64,000 bases of DNA from Haloarcula laminariae (GTDB taxonomy: Archaea; Halobacteriota; Halobacteria; Halobacteriales; Haloarculaceae), in the NCBI RefSeq assembly GCF_025457605.1, contig NZ_JAMZFY010000001.1:2046001-2110000 (forward strand). The letters run 5' to 3'. The notes beneath the pieces were generated by a model that was not told the DNA's origin, searched no databases, and saw only the letters and a program-made list of their open reading frames with translations. Position 1 is the stretch's first letter, and each line of letters opens with the position of its first letter. The position numbers and the translations under genes were made by a program. Of this stretch, positions 53,141 to 61,991 are shown piece by piece.

Positions 53141-54571
53141 ATGCCAGAGGACGGCGATTCGGACGAGGAGGAAGTGGCATCAGCTGAGGAGCTAATGGAA
53201 CACATCGAAGGGAACTGGCGGGAGAAGGTCGAAAAAGCCACACTCAACGACTGCGAGCAAATCCGCGCAGCGGGGGAGTACGTCCGAGCGGCGGAAAGCT
53301 GGCAAGACGCTGTCAGCCGCGTCGCCGATGGACTGGCCGTCTCGGAGGAACGGGCAGCATGGCTCGTCGGTCTCTACATTAAGATCTTCACTGATCCGTC
53401 GAAAAGCGTCACAGGCTATGGCCTCAACATCGGAGGTATCTACTTCAGCACGGAGAAATCCGTGGAAGAACTCCAACCAGAGACAAGGATAGACTCCGTG
53501 GATGAGGCTGAGGAGTACCTCCGAGAGTACGTCGGGGTACACGCCGACGAGGCAGACATCAACGAGGTAGCGTTCACCGACGATTTGCCAGAAGAACCTC
53601 TCTACCCCTCCCTCGAACTTGACCTCAATGTCCCAACCCCACAACTCACGGGCCTCACGGAGGCGTTGGAGACTATCACTACATCGTACCACCAGCAACT
53701 GGCCACCCAACTATCCACGATACTGGACAGCTACTTCGACTCACTCCTATCCGACGCATTAGAGCCAATCGCTGATCTCGCCGGACAGTACCAAGAAATC
53801 GAGGAGTCAGACTTCGAGTTTAAGTGGCTCTCCAACGTCAAGCACGCAGCCTTCATGCAGCTCTACCGCGAGTTCTGCGATAAAGGGAACGATGCCGCGG
53901 CCGAACTCCTCGCCGCACAACTCCGCGACGAGGAGGGCATCGAGGGCTTCAAAGAGTACTTCCTCTCATTCGACGAGTACGACGAACGGCAGACGATCAT
54001 TGAAGAGGCACTCGACGCCCACGCAGAGGGAAGATACGCCCTCAGCATTCCCACTCTCCTCACCCAACTCGACGGCATCTTCATCGACCTCGCTCTCGAC
54101 ATCGGCCTCTGGCGGCCCGACCATGATGTAACCGGGGTTGCAGTCGTCAACAAAGGCGAAGGAAGCCCCCGCCACATCTCCGAGATCGACGAGGAGTTCC
54201 GTGACTACTACAGTAGCCGCCTCTGGCCGAACCGCGTCGACATCCTTCACGGGAAACGAACCGACTACGCCGACGACGAACTCCTCTCGGCGAAGCTTAT
54301 CTGGCTACTCTTCCAGACACTCCATACCACCGAGAACATCCGGTCAGCCGAGGACTTCGGAGACTACCACATCCTGCGTTCAGTAGACGAGAATGACGTA
54401 CACTCCATCACGGCCATCGCCGACCACCTCGACTACCAAGAGGACTATGTCGAAGAGCGTTGTATGGTTCTCGAAGAACAACATGCGGTCTCAATCTCGG
54501 AAAATGACAAGGTCTCCATCACCGAGATCGGGCACAAGTATCTCGAAGGCGACCGAAGCCTCGTTGACTGA
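53141..54571 (+). CDS. HEPN-domain protein, possible RNase toxin
   Basis: 476 residues, strongly acidic N-terminus. The C-terminal region has a HEPN active-site motif, NRVDILHGKRTDY, in which R365 and H370 fit the R-x4-6-H pattern of ribonuclease HEPN domains. Upstream helices YALSIPTLLTQLDGIFIDLA and DERQTIIEEALDAHAEGR match the usual helical surroundings of this class. The last 80 residues may be a winged helix (SITAIADHLDYQEDYV). No obvious antitoxin gene (such as MNT) is adjacent. It lies 200 bases after the recombinase on the same strand and ends 178 bases before the convergent unknown pair. Confidence 0.7.
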   Translation: MPEDGDSDEEEVASAEELMEHIEGNWREKVEKATLNDCEQIRAAGEYVRAAESWQDAVSRVADGLAVSEERAAWLVGLYIKIFTDPSKSVTGYGLNIGGIYFSTEKSVEELQPETRIDSVDEAEEYLREYVGVHADEADINEVAFTDDLPEEPLYPSLELDLNVPTPQLTGLTEALETITTSYHQQLATQLSTILDSYFDSLLSDALEPIADLAGQYQEIEESDFEFKWLSNVKHAAFMQLYREFCDKGNDAAAELLAAQLRDEEGIEGFKEYFLSFDEYDERQTIIEEALDAHAEGRYALSIPTLLTQLDGIFIDLALDIGLWRPDHDVTGVAVVNKGEGSPRHISEIDEEFRDYYSSRLWPNRVDILHGKRTDYADDELLSAKLIWLLFQTLHTTENIRSAEDFGDYHILRSVDENDVHSITAIADHLDYQEDYVEERCMVLEEQHAVSISENDKVSITEIGHKYLEGDRSLVD

Positions 54572-54749
54572 GGCGATGGAGTAAAGCCCGGTACCGTCTC
54601 AGCCGGCGGCGTGATAGTGTTCATTCCTACTGACCGGAGGGATATGATAACTATTCACCTTCCCCGCAGATTGGAAGTAATGAAGAAGATCAAAGGGGCT
54701 GATCACGGAGTATTTGAATAGACTTACCTAGTCAGTAAGGCGTGGTCGT

Positions 54750-56153
54750 TTACGAGAGATCGGGGTGTTGAGAACGTTCTAAGTATCGTTGGGCTGGTTG
54801 AGCGGTTCCACGCTGGATCCCTTCTCGAAGCTCTTTCGCCTCTTTGATGTGAACCATCCTGCGGGGCTTCCCAAACTCAATCCTGAACTGGTTCGCATTA
54901 CCAAATTTCGCCTTGTAGGTACTGGCGGAACTGTTGTAAGTCGGCGGGGAATTAGGAACTCCTGCGACATCATGTACCTGTCCTTGGTTCCGGCTGAGGA
55001 CACGGTCAAGTTGCTCAGCGTTTACGTCTCGGGCCGCTCCGTAGACTGGAAGGGTTCCGTATTTTGCCCTCTCATCAATGCCACCGCCACGCCGGTTGTA
55101 TGTAAGGTTCCCGTTCATGAGGTTGGAGAAGCTATGGACCCCGTGATCAGTCAGATGCATACCGAAGTATCCCGACCGCGGCATAATGACTGGAAGGTGT
55201 TTCTCACGGGCGAGACTAGTTATATCTGTTATGAATCGTTCAAGCGCCTTCTCATTACCCTTACTCCAAATATTTTCGATGTTGGAGATCGTGATGGCGA
55301 GACCAGCGTAGGTTGAGTTCTCTATCTCTGATCTGACCGCCTTCTTTACGCGGACATCATTGTTGTTGTTGTTCGATTCGAATATCCCCTGGTCTACGTA
55401 GAAGTGGAGATAAGCAGTCACATTACCACACGACGGATCATCCCACTTTGAGCGAGCGAGTTTCCGCATATAGCTGTTGAACCCAAGGGTTCGACTGATC
55501 ACATCCTTACCCGTAGATTTCATGACCGGTGGAGCAGGTGGAATGAGGGCAGCGTTGGGAGCGTTGCCTGCGTCATCCGCAAGTCGCTCGAAGTAGTTAG
55601 TAAATCCTGAGTCAGCACGGCTGTCGCGCCATGCCTCGTGAACTTTCCCACTACTCTGTGACTGGAACTTCATCGGGACGGCCAGGTCCTTGCTCTTTAG
55701 TAGCCCCTTCATCTGCTTCTCCACGAACGGTTGGAAGAAGGAGGGGAGTTTGCCGATAGCCTTCTCGTATTCCTTGTCACGAAGGAGATCGTAGAAGTCC
55801 CTAGACCGCCCCTGATCTCCCTGGAACGCGTAGGTCACGAGGTTCTGTGGTCGAGAATAGCGGAATAATTCGACCGGTTCATAATAGTAGAACGGGTGCT
55901 CAGTGACCAGAGACCGAATTTCATCACGTACCTGCTTGAAGCGTGGTTTAGACCGAATATCTTGCCAGCGATGACCGGGAACCATAATCGGGTTTTGTTT
56001 CTCTAAGGCATTTTTTGCAGACAAGAGTGCCTGAAGCCCCTCGGGGCCGCTCACTTCAGGGGTGTAATACGGCGCTTCGATACCTTCGATATCAGAGACT
56101 CGAACTTCATCGAGACCCTGCGAGTTTTTCTCAACGAATTTGAGCTGTTGCAT
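54750..56153 (-). CDS. Unknown protein, partner of the HTH gene upstream
   Basis: 467 residues, not recognised. It is basic relative to its neighbours and rich in Ser/Asn/Arg, with an asparagine run (SNNNNNDVRV) at about residue 265 and a Gly-rich segment (YNRRGGGIDERAKYG). Alpha/beta character in the middle (TYAGLAITISNIENIW, EKHLPVIMPRSGYFGMHL) hints at an enzyme-like domain. Its ATG shares a base with the stop of the HTH gene (TAATG), so the two are coupled. It could be a viral or plasmid gene given its position next to the island edge. Confidence 0.55.
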   Translation of the reverse strand: MQQLKFVEKNSQGLDEVRVSDIEGIEAPYYTPEVSGPEGLQALLSAKNALEKQNPIMVPGHRWQDIRSKPRFKQVRDEIRSLVTEHPFYYYEPVELFRYSRPQNLVTYAFQGDQGRSRDFYDLLRDKEYEKAIGKLPSFFQPFVEKQMKGLLKSKDLAVPMKFQSQSSGKVHEAWRDSRADSGFTNYFERLADDAGNAPNAALIPPAPPVMKSTGKDVISRTLGFNSYMRKLARSKWDDPSCGNVTAYLHFYVDQGIFESNNNNNDVRVKKAVRSEIENSTYAGLAITISNIENIWSKGNEKALERFITDITSLAREKHLPVIMPRSGYFGMHLTDHGVHSFSNLMNGNLTYNRRGGGIDERAKYGTLPVYGAARDVNAEQLDRVLSRNQGQVHDVAGVPNSPPTYNSSASTYKAKFGNANQFRIEFGKPRRMVHIKEAKELREGIQRGTAQPAQRYLERSQHPDLS

Positions 56154-56710
56154 TATTGATCTACCTCGTCCGCGAATTCCTGCAGCTTCTGGAAGACCTC
56201 ATCTAAAGAGGACATGGGAAAAATAACTGCTCCCTCAGTGGTTTCACCCTCCATCAACGAGAATCGCTTCTCAGTCAAATGGAAGTAGAGATCGTCGTTC
56301 TTACCCTGAGCAAGCTGGATATCCAGAATCGTGTCGCCATCCTCAATCCGTTTTTTCCCAAATGAATGAAGTGGCTTCCCATTGGGATAGTAGAAGTACG
56401 TCTGCTTGTTCCGTTTCTGGCGGTATACTTCCCGAAGTTGACGGAGGCGAGTAAGGTGTTTATCGACCGTGTTCCGCGCGAGACCAGTTACTTCTATTAT
56501 CTCGCTCACGGTGATTCCATCCTCCCCGTATTTCCGAACTGCTCGTCGGATCTTATCTTGCGCAAGTGTATCACTCTCTTCGTCTCCAAATCCGTCAACT
56601 GAGGGAGTGTCATCAGAGAGGTCGTCAAGTGGGTCTTCAAGATCAGAACCAAGTTCGAGAGCAGATATTTCGGACTCATCGTCTTCTTGGTGGTCATCTC
56701 GGTCAGACAT
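56153..56710 (-). CDS. HTH protein, first gene of a two-gene unit
   Basis: 185 residues. The first 50 residues are strongly acidic. Residues 52-95 form a winged helix-turn-helix: DKIRRAVRKYGEDGITVSEI and VTGLARNTVDKHLTRLRQLREVYRQ, with the recognition helix in ARNTVDKHLTRLRQ. The rest is beta-rich. It is probably a transcription factor controlling its own operon with the downstream unknown gene. It is the last complete island gene before the chromosome junction. Confidence 0.7.
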   Translation of the reverse strand: MSDRDDHQEDDESEISALELGSDLEDPLDDLSDDTPSVDGFGDEESDTLAQDKIRRAVRKYGEDGITVSEIIEVTGLARNTVDKHLTRLRQLREVYRQKRNKQTYFYYPNGKPLHSFGKKRIEDGDTILDIQLAQGKNDDLYFHLTEKRFSLMEGETTEGAVIFPMSSLDEVFQKLQEFADEVDQ

Positions 56711-56894
56711 TTGTGGCCACCATATCAGACGGTTTGGGGTATGTTCATGTTAAAGGTTCCGGCTATATCGACCGCATTCGAAATATTGTCCGGGACAAAA
56801 CAGTACGGAAGGTCATTCACCAACTCTATTTCAACGATGGAGGTCAGAGAAAATAACGCGGACATCTAGTTTGTGGTTCGACAGTCCAGATATA

Positions 56895-56912
56895 ACAATG
56901 AAGCTTCGTTGT
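56895..56912. other. 18-base imperfect palindrome near the island edge
   Basis: ACAATGAAGCTTCGTTGT is a palindrome apart from one mismatched pair, about 65 bases left of the junction with chromosomal sequence. It could be an operator for the HTH gene or part of an attachment site. There is no direct support for either. Confidence 0.3.
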
Positions 56913-56974
56913 CATGCCAATGGATCAGACCGCTATACTCTCTCTTATATTTTGGAATAACAACCCAATTTTCT

Positions 56975-57185
56975 AAGCCTCAACTGGAACGAACAGGCCG
57001 CCACTGCCAACCGCGAAGTGGTGCTCGTCATGCACGGCACCGCGGTCGCGGAGTACTTCGGGCGCGTGTTCGAACGCGACTGGGGCGGCGGACAGCCGTC
57101 GGTACCGCTGGGCATCGCCGCCGCGGTCCTGGGTGCGCTGGCGGTCGCCACCCTGGCCGCCCGGCGCGTCCGCTTCGCCTCGTAG
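56975..57185 (+). pseudogene. Truncated 3' end of a membrane-anchored PLD-like gene
   Basis: An open frame with no start codon ends at TAG 57183-57185. Its translation opens with LNWNEQAA and continues with NREVVLVMHG, then a C-terminal hydrophobic segment and an Arg-rich tail. I recognise LNWNEQAA.NREV..V as the C-terminus of a haloarchaeal phospholipase-D-type nuclease with a membrane tail. The rest of the gene is absent. The change to GC-rich sequence happens exactly here, so this is the chromosomal stump left where the island joined. Confidence 0.7.
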
Positions 57186-57209
57186 CGAGGATACGACCTC
57201 AAAAGTGCG

Positions 57210-59123
57210 TCAGACGTCGTCGGGCAGGGCCGACGAACTCGCCAGTTCCTCGTCGAGTTCCGCCTCGGCCATCTTCTCGACGAGGGCGTCGACAACCTCG
57301 CTGCGCATCCCCTTGACGAACTTTATCGAGCCGACGACGAGGTGGCCGCCGCCCGAGACGCCGCCGCCGTCGACCTCCTCGGTCAGTTCGGTGACGTACC
57401 GGGGGATGTCGAGCCGGACGCCGTCCGACCGGAGGACGGCGAAGTCGGGGCCGTAGCCGATGGTGATGACGGGGTCGCCGGTCTCGGCCACCTTCGCGTC
57501 GTGAATCTCGCCGGTCGTCTTCCCCGGCGCGGGGTAGGTAAAGCGGTAGGCGTGGTTCTCGACGTCGATGGTGTAGAGGTGAGCCCCGTTGTCCAGGCGC
57601 TCGTGGTCGACGTGTTCCATCGCGGCGTCGAGCTGCTGGTCGACGTCGCGCTGGGCCTTCTCGGCCAGCTGGTCGACGAGTTCGCCGTGACGGTCGCGGT
57701 CGTCGCAGTCGACGTTGAGCACGTCGGTGATGAGCTGCTCGCCGGAGCTGTAGCGCAGCCAGTGGGTCGCGTAGTCGAGCGCCTCGCCGATGTCGCGGAG
57801 TGCGCGCTCGTCGTAGCCCTGCTCCTCGGCCAGCGCGAGGTAGTCCGGCATCGCTTCGCCCTCCGAGCGGTCCGAGAGGCCGGCGACGGCGGGCACGTGT
57901 TGCAGCTCCTCGGTGAGGTCGGGGGCTATCATCCGCGCGAGTTCGACACACATCATCCCGGTGGTGATTCGGTAGTCCTCGTCGTGGAGGTAGGGGTTGA
58001 CGTGTTCCGTGATGAGCGGTTCGACGGCCTCCGGGTCGGGGTGGTGGTGGTCGACGACGACCACGGGGATGTCGTAGTGACGGAGGTTCCGATACGCGGG
58101 GGTGTCCTCCTCGGTGGACCCGTTGTCGAGCATCAGGAGGAGCGGGAGCTTCTGGCCGTGGCGGGTCCGGTCCTCCAGCGCGAAGTTCAGGTCCCGGGTC
58201 ACGTCCTCCATCTCGTAGTACGGCGCCTTGCTCGGCAGCCGCTTGAGGAGGTGCTGGGGAGCGTCGCCGTCCTGGTAGTGGTCGGCGATGAACCGTTCGA
58301 GCGCCACTTGCAGCGGGACGCTCGCACAGAGCCCGTCGCCGTCGGCGTGGTGGCGCATCCGGATGGGGCGCCCCTCCAGGACGGTCTTCCGGAGCTCGGT
58401 GGCGACCTGTCGTAGGTCGTCCCACAGCTTCTCGAAGGCGGGCCACTCGACGAGCGGGTCGATGTCGGCCGGCTCGGCCGCCGCTTCGAGTGCGTCGTCG
58501 AGGTTCGCCTCGACGGCTGTCGCCTCGTCACCGTCGAGCCGCGACAGCGCGTCGACTTCCACCTGCACGCCGCCGTTTCGCTCCTCCGACCGACCCGACA
58601 CCCGGACGATATCGTCGATTTCGATGTCCGGATGGGCGCGAACGCCGGCCTCCTCGAACGCCGCACAGGGGACGACGCCGGTGCCGTCGCGGACCTGGAA
58701 AATCGTGGGGCCGCCTGTCTGTTTCACCTGGACGACCTGCCCCTCGACGACGACGGTGTCGCCGGTCGAGTCGGCGAGTTCGTCGACCGTGGCGGTGGTG
58801 CCGTGGGCGACGTGTTCGATCTCGTAGTCGGTGAGCTGAATCTCCTCGAAGCTCAGGTCGCCGTCCGAGCGGACCTCGCCCAGTTCGACGACCAGCGTGT
58901 CGCCCTCCTCGTACGAGCCCGCGAGGTTCGAGTCGTGGACCAGCCCGGAGACGGTGTCGGAGAGATCGACGAAGACCCCGTAGTCAACGACGCCGTTGAC
59001 CGTGGCCAGGTAGCGCGAACCCACGTCGACGTCGTCAGCGGTACAGCCGGCGGCAAGATCGTAGACGATGGCTCCCCCCTCGGGAGCCTCGGCACCGTCG
59101 TCGGTGCCAGTTGGCGAAGACAT
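57210..59123 (-). CDS. RecJ-like DHH phosphoesterase with S1 and OB domains
   Basis: 637 residues. Order: S1 RNA-binding domain (about residues 30-100, GVVDYGVFVDLSDTVSGLVH), an OB-fold (VVEGQVVQVKQTGGPTIFQV), then the DHH catalytic domain (MRHHADGDGLCASVPLQVA, LLMLDNGS, VVVVDHHHPD with the DHH motif), and a DHHA1-type C-terminal part with GGGVSGGGHLVVGSI. This is the haloarchaeal RecJ-like single-strand exonuclease family. Its codon use and GC match the core genome. It is divergent from the JAMM gene, with a hairpin-rich spacer between. Confidence 0.93.
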   Translation of the reverse strand: MSSPTGTDDGAEAPEGGAIVYDLAAGCTADDVDVGSRYLATVNGVVDYGVFVDLSDTVSGLVHDSNLAGSYEEGDTLVVELGEVRSDGDLSFEEIQLTDYEIEHVAHGTTATVDELADSTGDTVVVEGQVVQVKQTGGPTIFQVRDGTGVVPCAAFEEAGVRAHPDIEIDDIVRVSGRSEERNGGVQVEVDALSRLDGDEATAVEANLDDALEAAAEPADIDPLVEWPAFEKLWDDLRQVATELRKTVLEGRPIRMRHHADGDGLCASVPLQVALERFIADHYQDGDAPQHLLKRLPSKAPYYEMEDVTRDLNFALEDRTRHGQKLPLLLMLDNGSTEEDTPAYRNLRHYDIPVVVVDHHHPDPEAVEPLITEHVNPYLHDEDYRITTGMMCVELARMIAPDLTEELQHVPAVAGLSDRSEGEAMPDYLALAEEQGYDERALRDIGEALDYATHWLRYSSGEQLITDVLNVDCDDRDRHGELVDQLAEKAQRDVDQQLDAAMEHVDHERLDNGAHLYTIDVENHAYRFTYPAPGKTTGEIHDAKVAETGDPVITIGYGPDFAVLRSDGVRLDIPRYVTELTEEVDGGGVSGGGHLVVGSIKFVKGMRSEVVDALVEKMAEAELDEELASSSALPDDV

Positions 59124-59373
59124 TTGGCGTCACTTCGACACTCGACGGTTTGTACTCTTCGAAATAGTTGGCTAGGAGACGCCGGCTTCGGAACCGGACG
59201 AGCCAGCCACTCCCGTTCGAATCGCCGGAAAGCCCGGCGGGCTGGACTCCGGCCCCGAGCTGACCGGCTCGGGGCGGTCCGGCGGTCAGACTGCAGAGTG
59301 GCGGTCCTTTCGACAGGGTCACCAACTAATCTAGAGCGGAACGCTTAGAACCGGGCCGGACCCACCACCTGGC
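59124..59373. ncRNA. Hairpin-rich divergent spacer, possible structured RNA
   Basis: Between the DHH and JAMM genes, three hairpins are visible: CCGG with an 8-base loop at 59182-59197; AGCCC/GGGCT at 59231-59243; and a strong 9-base-pair stem, GCCCCGAGC at 59252-59260 with GCTCGGGGC at 59267-59275. The run could be a small RNA or a structured leader, or simply GC-rich spacer DNA. A tRNA-like T-loop (gttcgaatc, at about 59215) is present but no tRNA can be built. Confidence 0.25.
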
Positions 59374-59871
59374 ATGGGGCTGTTTCGCTCGGGCGAGATT
59401 CTCGGCATCGCCGAGTCGGCACTGGAGTTTGCGCGGGCCGCGTCCGAGGACACGCATCCGAACGAGTACATGGGACTGCTGCGGGGCGACGCGGCCCGGA
59501 AGGTCGGGCTGGACCGGGACGGCACCGTCCTGACGGACGTGCTGGTCATCCCGGGGACCGAGTCGAACGCCGTGAGTGCGACGGTCAAGACGAGCATGGT
59601 ACCGAACGACATGCGCGCGGCGGGGTCGATTCACTCACATCCCAACGGGGTCCTGCAGCCGAGCGACGCCGACCTGGCCACCTTCGGGCGCGGGGACGTC
59701 CACATCATCGTTGGCTACCCGTACGGGCCCGACGACTGGCAGGCCTTCGACAACGACGGCGAGCCGATCGAGCTCCCCGTCCTCGATATCGACCCGCCCG
59801 AGGAGACGTTCTTCGACTTCGACCAGCACGACATCGACCAAGAGCTTCGCGAGGAGGAGTGGGATTCGTGA
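59374..59871 (+). CDS. JAMM/MPN metalloprotease (Mov34/PAD-1 family)
   Basis: 165 residues. The JAMM signature is complete: E31 in HPNEYMGLL, then [21 protein letters not shown] with H87, H89, S97 and D100, which bind zinc. Archaeal proteins of this type remove ubiquitin-like SAMP modifiers; a haloarchaeal homologue is a desampylase. The stop overlaps the ribL GTG start (GTGA), so it is co-expressed with FAD synthase. The pairing of a JAMM protein with ribL is conserved in haloarchaea as far as I recall. Confidence 0.93.
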   Translation: MGLFRSGEILGIAESALEFARAASEDTHPNEYMGLLRGDAARKVGLDRDGTVLTDVLVIPGTESNAVSATVKTSMVPNDMRAAGSIHSHPNGVLQPSDADLATFGRGDVHIIVGYPYGPDDWQAFDNDGEPIELPVLDIDPPEETFFDFDQHDIDQELREEEWDS

Positions 59872-60299
59872 CCCGCGTCGTCGCGCAGGGCACGTTCGAC
59901 CTGTTACATCCCGGCCACGTCCACTATCTGCGGGACGCGGCCGCGATGGGCGAGGAGCTACACGTCATCATCGCCCGCTCGGAGAACGTCACGCACAAGG
60001 AGCCGCCCGTGGTCCCCGACGAGCAGCGCCGGGAGATGGTGGCGGCGCTGAAACCCGTCGACGAGGCCCACCTCGGCCACCCGGAGGACATCTTCGTCCC
60101 CATCGAACGCATCGACCCGGGCGTCATCGCGCTCGGGTACGACCAGCACCACGACGAGGAGCGGTTGCAGGCGGCCCTCGGGGAGCGGGGCATCGACTGC
60201 GCGGTTCGGCGGGCGAGCCCGCTGGAGCGCGACGACGCCGACCGGTTGCTCTCGACCGGGCGCATCATCGACCGGATTCTGTCCGAGCGGAGCGAGTAG
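59868..60299 (+). CDS. ribL: FAD synthase (archaeal, RibL type)
   Basis: 143 residues from GTG 59868 (an in-frame GTG at 59859 adds three residues). It makes FAD from FMN and ATP. The nucleotidyltransferase signature [14 protein letters not shown] is near the N-terminus, and [25 protein letters not shown] and the C-terminal GRIIDRIL are typical of RibL. It overlaps the JAMM gene by 4 bases. The 3' end overlaps the convergent lipoprotein gene by 35 bases. Confidence 0.93.
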   Translation: MTRVVAQGTFDLLHPGHVHYLRDAAAMGEELHVIIARSENVTHKEPPVVPDEQRREMVAALKPVDEAHLGHPEDIFVPIERIDPGVIALGYDQHHDEERLQAALGERGIDCAVRRASPLERDDADRLLSTGRIIDRILSERSE

Positions 60300-60789
60300 C
60301 CGTCCCGCGTGGCGAGGAGTTGGTCTCGGTCTCCCCGTCGGTGGGGCTCGCCGTCGCGCCTTCGACCGTGAGTGTCGCCGTCGAGACGGTCGTCCCGTCA
60401 GCGCCGCCGGCGCGGGCTTGGACCGGCAGCGAGTACTTGCCGGGCGCCGCGTTCGGCGGGATGGCGACGATGAACGAGCCAGTCACCGTCCCTATCGGGG
60501 GTTCCCAGAGCAGTTCCGGCGGATACATCTCACGGACGGAGGTCGGTCCGGGGTCGAAATCACCCTGTGTCACTTGCCAGACCGGCGGGAGCGCCTCGAC
60601 GCGGTACGTGACGACGCCGACGCCGCGGGCCGTCAGCTCGACGCCGACCGCCTCGCCGGGCGCGCCCGTGGCCCCGGTGGTCGTCAGTCCGAAGTCGCGG
60701 TCGGTCCCCTCGGCGGAGTCGCCACAGCCCGCGAGGGAACCGAGCGTCCCGCCGGCGAAAAGCGACAGCACCGCACGTCTGCTTGGCAT
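60265..60789 (-). CDS. Small haloarchaeal lipoprotein
   Basis: 174 residues from ATG 60789. The signal has a twin-arginine core ([11 protein letters not shown]) and a lipobox, SLAGCGDS, so export by Tat with lipid attachment is likely. The mature part reads as beta-rich with an Ig-like character ([23 protein letters not shown]) and a Thr/Ser-rich tail. The function is unknown. Its 3' end overlaps ribL on the opposite strand. Confidence 0.8.
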   Translation of the reverse strand: MPSRRAVLSLFAGGTLGSLAGCGDSAEGTDRDFGLTTTGATGAPGEAVGVELTARGVGVVTYRVEALPPVWQVTQGDFDPGPTSVREMYPPELLWEPPIGTVTGSFIVAIPPNAAPGKYSLPVQARAGGADGTTVSTATLTVEGATASPTDGETETNSSPRGTATRSARTESGR

Positions 60790-60830
60790 ACCAACCGCTC
60801 CGTGCCCCGCGGCAAAAACAGTTAGCTTTC

Positions 60831-61991
60831 TTATATGAGGTCGTGCTCGGCCAGCCGGTCGACCGCCTCTTCCAGCCGCTCCTTGCTGTTGGCATAGGAG
60901 ATGCGGGCGTAGCCGGGCGTGCCGAACGCGCTGCCCGGGACGGTCGCGACCTGCGCCTCCGAGATGGCCTCGTTGCACCACTCGGTGTCGTCGCCCTCGG
61001 GCGCGATTTCGGGCATCATGTAGAACGCGCCCTGGGGCTCGGGGACGTGGACGCCGTGGTCCTCGAAGAGACCCATCAGGAACTCGCGGCGCTCGGCGAA
61101 GGCCTGGCGCATCTCCTCGACGGCCTCGTCGGTGTTCGTGATGGCCTCGACGCCGGCGTGCTGGACGAAGTTCACCGCACAGGAGACGGAGTGGGAGTGG
61201 ACCTTCCCGGCCTGGGAGACCAGCTCCTCGGGCCCGGCGAAGTAGCCCAGCCGCCACCCGGTCATCGAGTAGGCCTTCGAGAAGCCGTTGAGCGTGACCG
61301 TGCGGTCTTCCATGCCGTCGAACGTGCCAAGCGAGTGGGCCTCGGCGCCGTCGTAGGTAATCTCCTTGTAAATCTCGTCGGAGATGACCGTGATGTCGTG
61401 TTCGACTGCGAGGTCGCGGACGCCCGCCAGCGCCTCCTCGGAGTAGACCGCGCCGTGGGGGTTCCCCGGCGAGTTGACGACCAGCAGTTCGGTGTCGTCG
61501 GAGACGGCCTCGGCGAGGTCGTCGAGTGCGCCCTCAAGCTGGAAGTCGTGTGCCGCGGTGTCGACGCGGGTCAGCGTGCCGCCGGCCAGCTTCGCCATCG
61601 CCTCGTAGGAGACCCACGCCGGGTCCAGCAGCGCGACCTCGTCACCGTCGTCGATTATCGTCTGGAATATCTCGTAGAGGGCCTGTTTGCCCCCGGGCGT
61701 GACGATGATGTTGTCGGTCCCGTACTGGGTCAGCCCGTCGTCGTGGAGCTTCCCGGCGATGGCCTCCTTCAGTTCGGGAATGCCGTTCGAGGAGGTGTAG
61801 CCGGTGTGGCCCGCGTCCAGGGCGTCCTTGGCGGCGTCCTTGATGTTCTCGGGCGTGTCGAAGTCGGGTTCGCCGACGCTCAGGTCGACGACGTCCTTGC
61901 CCTCGGCCTCCAGCTCGGCGGCCTTGTTGCTTATCGCGAGTGTCGCACTCGGCTCTACACGTTCGACCCGTGAAGCGAAGTCCATAGTCAT
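60831..61991 (-). CDS. PLP-dependent aspartate-type aminotransferase
   Basis: 386 residues, class I/II aminotransferase (AspC-like). Visible features are the N-terminal SATLAISNKAAELEAEG, LSVGEPDFDTP, the GKQAL PLP-phosphate loop, NSPGNPHGAV, SDEIYKEI, and the PLP lysine in LNGFSKAYSMTGWRLGY (K239). It should transaminate aspartate or aromatic amino acids with 2-oxoglutarate. Its start overlaps the ribH stop (ATGA), linking it to the riboflavin gene. Confidence 0.92.
   Translation of the reverse strand: MTMDFASRVERVEPSATLAISNKAAELEAEGKDVVDLSVGEPDFDTPENIKDAAKDALDAGHTGYTSSNGIPELKEAIAGKLHDDGLTQYGTDNIIVTPGGKQALYEIFQTIIDDGDEVALLDPAWVSYEAMAKLAGGTLTRVDTAAHDFQLEGALDDLAEAVSDDTELLVVNSPGNPHGAVYSEEALAGVRDLAVEHDITVISDEIYKEITYDGAEAHSLGTFDGMEDRTVTLNGFSKAYSMTGWRLGYFAGPEELVSQAGKVHSHSVSCAVNFVQHAGVEAITNTDEAVEEMRQAFAERREFLMGLFEDHGVHVPEPQGAFYMMPEIAPEGDDTEWCNEAISEAQVATVPGSAFGTPGYARISYANSKERLEEAVDRLAEHDLI

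Noticed and set aside
57342-58415. Long open frames on the opposite strand of the recJ-like gene (also 57199-58446 in another frame)
   Set aside because: They mirror the real gene in a GC-rich region, are Val/Arg-biased and lack any motif.
59205-59235. tRNA-like T-loop (gttcgaatc) as a tRNA gene
   Set aside because: No acceptor or anticodon stem can be built around it.
59576-60838. Long plus-strand frame across the JAMM, ribL and lipoprotein genes
   Set aside because: It is Arg/Pro-rich and spans three well-supported genes in another frame.
60783-61973. Plus-strand frame antisense to the aminotransferase
   Set aside because: Antisense to a complete enzyme with all family motifs; composition is that of GC-rich mirror DNA.
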